A stretch of 23,312 nt of DNA from an uncultured Parabacteroides sp. (GTDB lineage: Bacteria; Bacteroidota; Bacteroidia; Bacteroidales; Tannerellaceae), in contig CAJTMR010000035.1 in assembly GCA_910577325.1 (NCBI GenBank), positions 1 through 23,312 on the forward strand, in the 5' to 3' direction. The position numbers and the translations under genes were made by a program. Positions 1 through 5,985 of this stretch are shown piece after piece (positions within the stretch are counted from its first letter, which is position 1; every line of letters begins with the position of its first letter). Below the pieces are notes generated by a model. The model saw only the letters and a list, made by a program, of their open reading frames with translations, ran no database searches and was not told the origin of the DNA.

Positions 1-290
1 TTTGCAAAGTTATTACTCAACGAGTTAGACCTTGATATGCCAACCTGTGCCACAAGCTGCCAAATACAACACGGTGTGTTAAAAATCACCATTCGGCGGG
101 TAATGATTTGGAGACCGTTCTTCTTCATAAATCCGCTTTCCTTTACGTTACCTCGATTTTTCGCCTGTCCTCATTTGTCTTCGCAAACGCCTTATTGACA
201 GGCATTACGAAGACATTTGTCCCTTTTTATTCGTCTTTTCCAGAGATTTATTGTAACTTTGCAGCAGTCAATTTTTAACAGGGACGGAAT
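1..290. other. Left-edge non-coding stretch
   Basis: No gene is supported here. The region holds two overlapping short inverted repeats: GCCTGTC (163-169) with GACAGGC (197-203), and TGTCTTCG (176-183) with CGAAGACA (208-215). They could form alternative hairpins just upstream of the promoter of the next gene. CAAAGTTA at 5-12 reads TAACTTTG on the minus strand, a Bacteroidetes -7 box, so a leftward gene may begin just outside the window. Both strands carry open frames in the first 200 bases, but neither resembles a protein I recognise. Confidence 0.4.
230..261 (+). promoter_or_regulatory. Bacteroidetes-type promoter for the His-rich protein
   Basis: TAACTTTG at 254-261 matches the TAnnTTTG -7 box of the Bacteroidetes primary sigma factor. 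A weak TTCG at 230-233 stands 20 bases upstream where TTTG is expected. Transcription would start near 268, leaving a short leader before the start codon at 291. Confidence 0.5.
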
Positions 291-644
291 GTGAAACGGG
301 CGATGGCGAAATATATGAAATGGTTGCTGCCTGCACTTTTTATAGTGTACTATGTGGGCGTTTCTTTGTTTGTGCATGTTCATGTCGAATATGGTACAAC
401 GATTGTCCACTCGCACCCGTTTAAGCAGGCAGCTGACGGTTCTTGCCATCAGCACTCGTCTCTTTCGGAAATCCAGCTGTTTCATTTGTTGACATCTGTC
501 GATGTAGCAGACGGGGCAGTTCTTCTGTTGGCCTTGCAGTTTTATGTTACACCTAATTATAAGATAATCGAAAATCCGGTTTATCCGGACCACTTGCTCC
601 CTGTCTTGGGGAAACTATTTCTTCGTGCTCCTCCTTTTATTTGA
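291..644 (+). CDS. Small His-rich membrane-anchored protein, putatively metal-related
   Basis: A 117-residue protein of unknown function. An N-terminal hydrophobic helix (about residues 11-28) looks like an uncleaved signal anchor. It is followed at once by paired histidines: HVH at 29-31, HSH at 40-42 and HQH at 53-55, plus H65. This spacing suggests metal binding on the periplasmic side, but no catalytic domain is visible. The C-terminus ends in RAPPF. The GTG at 291 gives the longest frame; ATG at 303 or 315 are alternative starts that keep the hydrophobic segment. It lies just upstream of a TonB-dependent receptor on the same strand, and small His-rich proteins of this kind occur next to such receptors in Bacteroidales. 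The pairing suggests a shared role in metal or metal-complex uptake; this is inference from context. Confidence 0.7.
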   Translation: MKRAMAKYMKWLLPALFIVYYVGVSLFVHVHVEYGTTIVHSHPFKQAADGSCHQHSSLSEIQLFHLLTSVDVADGAVLLLALQFYVTPNYKIIENPVYPDHLLPVLGKLFLRAPPFI

Positions 645-981
645 TAAAATAGTATCTGCCGTGCAGGTAGGAATGAGAAAAGTTTTATTTTTTTTAGAGT
701 CTGTTTGAATTTTGTTCAAAAAGTTTTTTCAGCTTCTTTTGAGTCTCTATTCGGTCTGTTTTCCTGTTTTTATTTGTCACATAGCCCGCTATGCTCCTTA
801 TAAAACAGAAAAACATCCTCGGAAACAACTCTCAAGAGAATGCTGGACAAAATTTAAACAGGCTCTAAGATGAAACTACGATTTTATGCCGAAAAATCAA
901 TTTGTGCATGCAAGTCAATCTTGTGACGGATGCATGACGGCATGATTTTTTGCAAGTTTTTATTTTATCAGAACAAACAAA
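645..981. other. 337-bp intergenic region holding a MITE-like element
   Basis: No coding frame is supported. Most of the region (695-867) is a palindromic MITE-like repeat described separately. The remaining stretch, 868-981, holds the self-complementary octamer TGCATGCA (904-911) and the repeated GACGG motif around 925-940. A TTTTTTG run ends at 952, but no good TAnnTTTG promoter is seen before the receptor gene. Confidence 0.5.
695..867. mobile_element. MITE-like palindromic element with 24-bp terminal inverted repeats and TA ends
   Basis: The termini are inverted repeats matching at 21 of 24 positions (695-718 against 844-867). The left end reads TAGAGTCTGTTTGAATTTTG and the complement of the right end reads TAGAGCCTGTTTAAATTTTG. 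The outermost TA on each side (695-696 and 866-867) may be a target-site duplication. The body continues as an imperfect palindrome to a central CATAGC-CC-GCTATG hairpin (780-793). No open frame lies inside, so it would be non-autonomous. The size, hairpin form and TA ends fit a MITE mobilised by an IS630/Tc1- or IS5-like transposase. Family membership is inferred; I cannot count other copies from this window. Confidence 0.65.
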
Positions 982-3285
982 ATGAATAAGATTATTACAC
1001 TTATACTATGCCTGTGCTGTGCCTTTACGGTTGTGCGGGCGGAGGATGGTCCTGCCTTGAATCCATCGGACGCGAACATTATCGGTCATGTGGTGGACCG
1101 GAAAACCGGCGAACACTTGTCTTTTATTACGATCTTTTTGAAAGGGACTACTATCGGGACTTCGACTGATGCCACGGGACATTATTATCTGAAGAACCTG
1201 CCGGAAGGAAAATTCATGGTCGTAATGAAGACAATGGGGTATAAAACAATCGAAACACCTGTGACGTTGAAAAAGGGAAAGACGTTGGAAATCAATTTCG
1301 AGGTGGAAGAAGAAGCCTTGTCTTTGGATGGAGTTGTCGTTTCGGCAAACCGGAACGAGACGACCCGACGCATGGCTCCGTCACTTGTAAACGTGCTGGA
1401 TTCGAAAATGTTCGAAACGACACATGCCACTTCGCTTGCCGACGGACTGAACTTCCAACCGGGTGTACGGGTGGAAAACAATTGCCAGAACTGCGGTTTC
1501 CAGCAGGTACGTATCAATGGGCTGGAAGGTCCTTACACGCAGATACTGGTGGATAGCCGTCCCATATTCAGTGCTCTGACGGGTGTATACGGTCTCGAAC
1601 AGATTCCGGCCAATATGATCGAACGTGTCGAGGTCATGCGTGGCGGCGGTTCCGCTCTTTTCGGTTCTTCGGCAATTGCAGGCACGATCAATATCATTAC
1701 GAAAGAGCCTTTGCGCAATTCGGCTCAGATTGCCCATTCGCTTACAATGATCGGAGGAAGCCGTCCGGACAATAATACGACTCTGAATGCCTCTTTGGTA
1801 ACGGATGACCACAAAGCCGGCATCTATCTTTTCGGGCAGAGCCGCCATCGTTCGGCTTATGATCATGACGGAGACGGTTTTTCCGAACTTGGCCGGTTGG
1901 AAGCTCGGACGGTCGGTTTCCGTTCCTATTTGAAGACAAGCGCTTACTCCAAATTAGGTTTCGAATACCATAACATAGGCGAGTATCGTCGTGGTGGCGA
2001 CCAGATCAACCGGCCTCCTCATGAAGCGTGGGTGGCGGAACAGACGGATCACAGCATCAATGGAGGTGGCCTGAAGTTCGATCTTTTCTCTACCGATTAC
2101 AAACATCGCCTGAACATATATACTTCCGCGCAGCATACGAACAGGGAGAGTTATTACGGGACCAACCGTAATCCGGATGCGTACGGTCATACGACGGACA
2201 TGACGGTTGTTGCCGGTTCGCAGTATTCCTATTCGGCTGATAAATGCTTGTTTATGCCAGCGGAATTTACCGGCGGTTTGGAATATAACTTCGACGAGTT
2301 GAAGGACGAGATGTTAGGGTATAACCGTATCGTGGATCAGACGGTTCATATCGGTAGCTTATTCCTGCAAAACGAGTGGAAGAATGAGAAATGGAGTTTC
2401 TTGGTCGGCGGTCGTTTCGACAAACATAATCTGATCGATCATCTGATCTTCAGCCCGCGTGCGAATGTCCGTTTCAATCCGACCGAAGACATCAATCTTC
2501 GATTGTCCTATTCGAGTGGTTTCCGTGCCCCGCAAGCATTTGACGAGGATTTGCATGTGGCGGCTGTCGGCGGCGAAGTGGCGATTATCCAGCTTGCCGA
2601 AGGGCTGAAAGAGGAAAAATCTAAGAGTATCAGTGCCTCGGCAGATTTCTATCATCGTTTCGGTCCGGTTCAGTTGAACCTGTTGGTAGAAGGTTTTTAT
2701 ACGGATCTGAGCAATGTGTTTTTCTTGCAAGAAAAAGGACATGACGATCAGGGCAACTTGATTATGGAACGTCGCAACAAGGATGGTGCTCGCGTGATGG
2801 GAATCAATTTGGAAGGAAAGATGGCGTATTCCTGGCTGCAATTTCAGGCGGGGGCCACTATCCAGCGAAGTCGGTATAAAGAGCCTGTGACTTGGAGCGA
2901 AACGAATCCGGATCTGCCGGCACAGAAAAAAATGTTCCGTACACCGGATGTATATGGTTATTTTACTTCCACTTTCATGCCGGTCAAACACTTGGCTGTT
3001 TCATTAACCGGGACTTATACGGGAACTATGCTGATGCAACATCTGGCTGGCTACATTTCGGAGGATCGGGAAGAGACAACACCTGATTTCTTTGACCTGA
3101 ATATGAAGGTCGCTTATGATTTTCCTTTGTATAAATCGGTAACTTTGCAGTTGAATGCCGGTGTGCAAAACATATTTGAGGCTTATCAGAGTGATTTTGA
3201 CCAAGGTAAGGAACGTGATTCCAAATATATCTACGGCCCGGGGACTCCGCGTAGTTATTTTGTCGGTTGTAAAATAAGTTATTAA
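982..3285 (+). CDS. TonB-dependent outer-membrane receptor
   Basis: A 767-residue receptor that imports a ligand across the outer membrane using energy from TonB. Domains in order: a signal peptide (about 1-20, ending VVRA); a carboxypeptidase-regulatory-like beta-sandwich (about 32-115); a TonB-box-like strand near DGVVVSANR (116-124); a plug (about 130-242, with GLEGPYTQILVDSRP and IERVEVMRGGGSALFGSSA); and a 22-strand-type barrel ending in an aromatic residue (Y767). The plug contains a Cys pair, NCQNCGF (C168 and C171), that most SusC-like or BtuB-like plugs lack. No SusD gene follows, so polysaccharide import is unlikely; heme, siderophore, cobalamin or metal uptake are the options. The preceding His-rich gene favours a metal ligand, but that is inference. 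The ATG is followed by an obvious signal sequence, which fixes the start. Confidence 0.93.
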   Translation: MNKIITLILCLCCAFTVVRAEDGPALNPSDANIIGHVVDRKTGEHLSFITIFLKGTTIGTSTDATGHYYLKNLPEGKFMVVMKTMGYKTIETPVTLKKGKTLEINFEVEEEALSLDGVVVSANRNETTRRMAPSLVNVLDSKMFETTHATSLADGLNFQPGVRVENNCQNCGFQQVRINGLEGPYTQILVDSRPIFSALTGVYGLEQIPANMIERVEVMRGGGSALFGSSAIAGTINIITKEPLRNSAQIAHSLTMIGGSRPDNNTTLNASLVTDDHKAGIYLFGQSRHRSAYDHDGDGFSELGRLEARTVGFRSYLKTSAYSKLGFEYHNIGEYRRGGDQINRPPHEAWVAEQTDHSINGGGLKFDLFSTDYKHRLNIYTSAQHTNRESYYGTNRNPDAYGHTTDMTVVAGSQYSYSADKCLFMPAEFTGGLEYNFDELKDEMLGYNRIVDQTVHIGSLFLQNEWKNEKWSFLVGGRFDKHNLIDHLIFSPRANVRFNPTEDINLRLSYSSGFRAPQAFDEDLHVAAVGGEVAIIQLAEGLKEEKSKSISASADFYHRFGPVQLNLLVEGFYTDLSNVFFLQEKGHDDQGNLIMERRNKDGARVMGINLEGKMAYSWLQFQAGATIQRSRYKEPVTWSETNPDLPAQKKMFRTPDVYGYFTSTFMPVKHLAVSLTGTYTGTMLMQHLAGYISEDREETTPDFFDLNMKVAYDFPLYKSVTLQLNAGVQNIFEAYQSDFDQGKERDSKYIYGPGTPRSYFVGCKISY

Positions 3286-3298
3286 GTATCCATCCTTC

Positions 3299-3385
3299 TC
3301 CGATTCCCGGTTTTTGCACGACGCCCAAAGAGGCGTATCAGCGTATCCTTCGCCAAAAACGAAGACCGGGAATCGGACTTTTTTG
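3299..3385 (+). terminator. Inverted repeat followed by T-run after the TonB receptor gene
   Basis: TCCGATTCCCGGT (3299-3311) pairs perfectly over 13 bp with ACCGGGAATCGGA (3365-3377), followed by CTTTTTTG (3378-3385). It lies 13 bp past the receptor stop and reads as a terminator. The 53-base loop is unusually long and contains its own small stem (ACGCC with GGCGT). Confidence 0.6.
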
Positions 3386-3464
3386 CACTTTGTTTTTGAA
3401 TATATACTTGTTCTTCGCTTTTGCGGTTTTTACCGAATCTTAAAAGTGAAATATTAAAATATAC

Positions 3465-3489
3465 AATATCCCTTAATTGGGATATTTTT
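3465..3489 (+). terminator. Small hairpin with T-run
   Basis: AATATCCC (3465-3472) and GGGATATT (3479-3486) form an 8-bp stem with a TTAATT loop, followed by TTT. It could be a second terminator of the receptor transcript or a generic structured spacer. Confidence 0.4.
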
Positions 3490-3623
3490 CTGTTTTGAGT
3501 GAAATTCCGAACGATTTACGTGTGACATTTTCATCTTTTAAATTGAAATTTGTTGACAAACTGTAGACAAGGCCGCAAGGCAATCGCACCAAAATCATAA
3601 AACGTTCATTCGTTTTCGTAATC

Positions 3624-4226
3624 ACATAAATGTTTTTGCAAAAACAACTATCATACTATCATATTCGTCTGTATATCGGTTTAAACCAATATGTTATGGC
3701 ATGATAGTTGCCGTTTTTAACTATCATTCATCTATCATAACTATCATGGTGTGAAACGATAATGTCCTGTGTATCAATTATACGATAAAAACAGAGACCG
3801 TCCGGGAACAGGTGCAAAACATGTTAAAACGGCTTCTTTTTTCATCAAGACAGGCTTTTCTTTTGTCAAAAACAGCTTTTAAAGCCGCTTGAGACCCGGG
3901 TGTACCCACCACGGAGACCCAGGTGCGGGAGAGGTGCAGACCCGGGTTTGCATGGGGCCTTTACGAGGGTGCGTGGATGTTTATCCGCCGTGTCGGAGGC
4001 ACTTTTATGCTTCGTTTTTGCATCTTTTTCGCCGATGGCTGTTTTTGCCTATGCAAACCTAAACATCATATTATCAGCCATATAAACAAATAGTCATGTA
4101 AAAAGCATGATAGATGCATGATAGTAGAATGATAGTAAAAAACAGCAACTGTCATGCTTTAACATATTGTGAAACAGGAGTTAACAACCGGATGTGATAG
4201 TATGATAGTTGGTTTGCGAAATTTAT
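3624..4226. repeat. Block bounded by inverted ACTATCAT-repeat ends, possible non-autonomous element
   Basis: The left end (3638-3666, GCAAAAACAACTATCATACT onward) is nearly matched by the complement of the right end (4190-4217, GCAAACCAACTATCATACTA onward), with a one-base gap and a few substitutions. Weaker similarity (ATAAAT) extends outward on both sides. Forward ACTATCAT units lie at 3647, 3655, 3720 and 3740, with a variant at 3731. Reversed ATGATAGT units lie at 3701, 4118, 4129 and 4202, with variants at 4107 and 4194; ACTGTCAT is at 4148. A perfect palindrome GTTTTTGCAAAAAC abuts the left array (3632-3645), and GGTTTAAACC sits at 3678-3687. No protein frame is credible inside. It could be a MITE-like element or a cluster of sites for a DNA-binding protein. 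Confidence 0.6.
3891..3950. repeat. Three GAGACCCGGG motifs at exact 23-bp spacing
   Basis: GAGACCCGGGTG starts at 3891, GAGACCCAGGTG at 3914 and CAGACCCGGGTT at 3937, each 23 bp apart. Only the first 12 bases are conserved. Since 23 is not a multiple of three, this is not a coding repeat. The block is GC-rich against AT-rich flanks and sits in the core between the inverted octamer arrays. Confidence 0.55.
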
Positions 4227-4435
4227 ATGGAAGAAGAGAAGTGATTCCGGATAGCAATTTTTGCTGTGGCTGCCCTGACAAAGTCGGCAGGAAACTTGAA
4301 AATAAAAAATATTTTTGTAACTAAAAGCCTGAAATCCTGACATTGTGTAAAAGCTGAATCCCTGGAGAATCGCGTGTGGCAAACGACAGGTGGGCGTGAG
4401 TCTGAATATTCGAAAAGAGATGTGCTGCTTTTTCG

Positions 4436-4543
4436 CCATGAAGACGGTCCTCATCGTGGCAACGACCGTTCTCATGCCCATGACGACCGTCTTCATGGTG
4501 TATATCTTCGGCATCTTACGGCTATGACGACCGTCTTTATGGT
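4436..4543. repeat. Cluster of CATGACGACCGTCTTCATGG-type repeats
   Basis: CCATGAAGACGGTC (4436-4449) is perfectly inverted at 4485-4498 (GACCGTCTTCATGG). A direct near-copy, ATGACGACCGTCTTTATGGT, lies at 4524-4543, 44 bp downstream of the one at 4480-4499. A more diverged copy (AACGACCGTTCTCATGCC) is at 4461-4478. Read on the minus strand the units would encode repeats such as MKTVV / MRTVF, which I regard as a by-product of the DNA repeat. Confidence 0.55.
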
Positions 4544-4606
4544 AAAAAACTGCGCAGCTTATGGTGAAAAGCCCTTTTTCTTCTTCAAAAAACGTATTTA
4601 TGACTA

Positions 4607-4638
4607 TTCCTTAAAGAATGTATTTTGTCTTTAAGGAA
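4607..4638 (-). terminator. Stem-loop downstream of nhaC
   Basis: TTCCTTAAAGA (4607-4617) and TCTTTAAGGAA (4628-4638) form a perfect 11-bp stem with a 10-base loop, 19 bp beyond the antiporter stop. On the minus strand a T-run (GTTTTTTG) follows only about 12 bases later, so it is a weak or imperfect intrinsic terminator. Confidence 0.45.
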
Positions 4639-4657
4639 ACAATAAAGTACAATAAGC

Positions 4658-5968
4658 TTATACCCCCGTATATTTCCGTGGATAATTGAACGCGATCGCC
4701 AGCAAAGCTCCGGCTCCCAACAGGTAAGGGTAATACAGATATTGCATGATCTCGATGGGGGAGACATGCCCTAAACCAGCAGCCATCAACAGTTGTGCAC
4801 CGTAAGGGATAATGCCCTGTACGAAACAGGAAAAGATGTCCAACAGGCTGGCACTGCGTCTCGGATCTATTTTGAAACGGTCGGCAATATCTTTGGCTAT
4901 CGGACCTGCCATGATCAAGGCGATTGTGTTGTTTGCGGTACAAAGGTTGGCAAAGCTGACCAATGCGGCAATGCTCGTTTCAGCTCCTTTGGAGGAGCGA
5001 ATACGGGAAGTGAGTTTCAAGATGATCCAGTCAATACCACCGTTATATCGTATCATTTCCAACATTCCCCCGGCCAGCAAAGTCACTATGATCAGTTCGC
5101 CCATATTCGTGATACCCAGCCCTATCGAAGCATTCCACCCCCAGATATCGAACCCGCCCGTCAATAATCCGATGATGCCGGAAAGGATCGTTCCGACTAC
5201 CAGGACCATCATGACGTTTATGCCACAAATGGCTGTTATCAAGACAACCAGGTAGGGCAGGACCTTGACCCATTCGATCGGACCTGTTTCATATCCGCTG
5301 CCGATTCCGCTGCCGGTCAACATGTAGATGCTGCCGGTTAATATAGCGATTGGGAGGGCGATTCGGATGTTCACTTTGAACTTGTCATTCATGTTACAAC
5401 CTTGCGTGCGGGTGGCAACAATCGTAGTATCTGATATGAAAGACAGGTTGTCTCCGAACATGGCTCCGCTTACGACAACACCCAACATTAAGGCATCAGG
5501 CATTCCGGTCTTGCCGGCAATCCCTACGGCAACGGGAGCCAAGGCAACGATCGTCCCGACCGATGTCCCAACGGAAATCGAAATGAAACAAGCAGCAAGG
5601 AAGATTCCGGTTGCCAACAAATTGCCCGGTAAGATGGACATGGCCAGATTCACGGTTGCATCGACTGCTCCCATCGCTTTAGCTGTTTGGGCGAATGCAC
5701 CGGCGAGGATAAAGATCAATACCATCAGCATGATGTTACTGTTTGCCGCTCCCCGGCAGAATTGCTCGATCCGGTTGCTGAGCTTGCCTCCTTTGGACAT
5801 TGCGATGGCAACTATCGAGGAGATGAGAAAGGCCACGCTAATGGGCATCTTGTAAAAATCGCTTGCAGTAATGGATACTACAAGGTAAGATAATAAAAAA
5901 ACAACCAAAGGTGTCAGTGCCCAAGGGTTGGGCGCATGATGTAAATGTGAGCTATTCGGGACAGTCAT
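4658..5968 (-). CDS. nhaC: NhaC-family Na+/H+ antiporter
   Basis: A 436-residue inner-membrane transporter with about 11-12 hydrophobic segments across its length. The family signature GAMFGDNLSFISDTTIVATR (168-187), with the acidic residues of the ion path, is intact. A second conserved segment (NLCTANNTIALIMAGPIA) is near the C-terminus. NhaC-type proteins exchange Na+ for H+; a few relatives move organic anions or amino acids together with cations, so substrate is not certain. It starts 17 bp after the DUF5686 gene stop and is probably co-transcribed with it, with no promoter in the gap. With the Nqr operon in this window it could form part of a sodium circuit. Confidence 0.9.
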   Translation of the reverse strand: MTVPNSSHLHHAPNPWALTPLVVFLLSYLVVSITASDFYKMPISVAFLISSIVAIAMSKGGKLSNRIEQFCRGAANSNIMLMVLIFILAGAFAQTAKAMGAVDATVNLAMSILPGNLLATGIFLAACFISISVGTSVGTIVALAPVAVGIAGKTGMPDALMLGVVVSGAMFGDNLSFISDTTIVATRTQGCNMNDKFKVNIRIALPIAILTGSIYMLTGSGIGSGYETGPIEWVKVLPYLVVLITAICGINVMMVLVVGTILSGIIGLLTGGFDIWGWNASIGLGITNMGELIIVTLLAGGMLEMIRYNGGIDWIILKLTSRIRSSKGAETSIAALVSFANLCTANNTIALIMAGPIAKDIADRFKIDPRRSASLLDIFSCFVQGIIPYGAQLLMAAGLGHVSPIEIMQYLYYPYLLGAGALLAIAFNYPRKYTGV

Positions 5969-5985
5969 TCTTATTAAACCGCATG

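Larger units (their letters stand above)
3286..4657. other. 1.37-kb non-coding region rich in repeats and hairpins
   Basis: No credible gene lies here; the few open frames are short and their translations are repetitive or low-complexity. The region contains, in order, a long-loop inverted repeat (3299-3385), a small terminator-like hairpin (3465-3489), a roughly 580-bp block bounded by inverted ACTATCAT repeats (about 3624-4226), a cluster of GACCGTCTTCATGG-type repeats (4436-4543), and a stem-loop beyond the 3' end of the antiporter gene (4607-4638). The density of repeats suggests accumulated small elements rather than a decayed gene. Confidence 0.7.

Noticed and set aside
1..200. Open frames at the left edge on both strands (plus frame to about 197; minus frame from an ATG at 128 running off the edge)
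   Set aside because: Neither translation resembles a known protein, they overlap each other, and hairpins occupy part of the same DNA. They could be the edge of a gene outside, but support is too thin.
2359..2991. A 210-codon minus-strand open frame over the TonB receptor
   Set aside because: It is antisense to a clear beta-barrel sequence, resembles no family, and has no promoter of its own.
3900..4085. A 61-codon plus-strand frame in the GC-rich core
   Set aside because: It lies over the 23-bp repeat, whose period breaks any reading frame, and the Pro/Arg/Cys-rich start looks like translated GC-rich non-coding DNA.
3647..4209. The ACTATCAT arrays as a CRISPR array
   Set aside because: The units are only 8 bp, spacing is irregular, orientation flips across the block and there are no cas genes. 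This does not fit CRISPR.
4152..4514. A 120-codon minus-strand frame starting with repeated MKTVV / MRTVF units
   Set aside because: The repeats in the translation come from the DNA repeat cluster at 4436-4543, and the rest is aromatic-rich, low-similarity sequence running into the ACTATCAT arrays. I treat it as non-coding.
4374..4634. An 86-codon plus-strand frame
   Set aside because: It reads through the same repeat cluster in another frame (repeats of HDDR and HEDG type) and ends in the nhaC terminator stem. No family resemblance.
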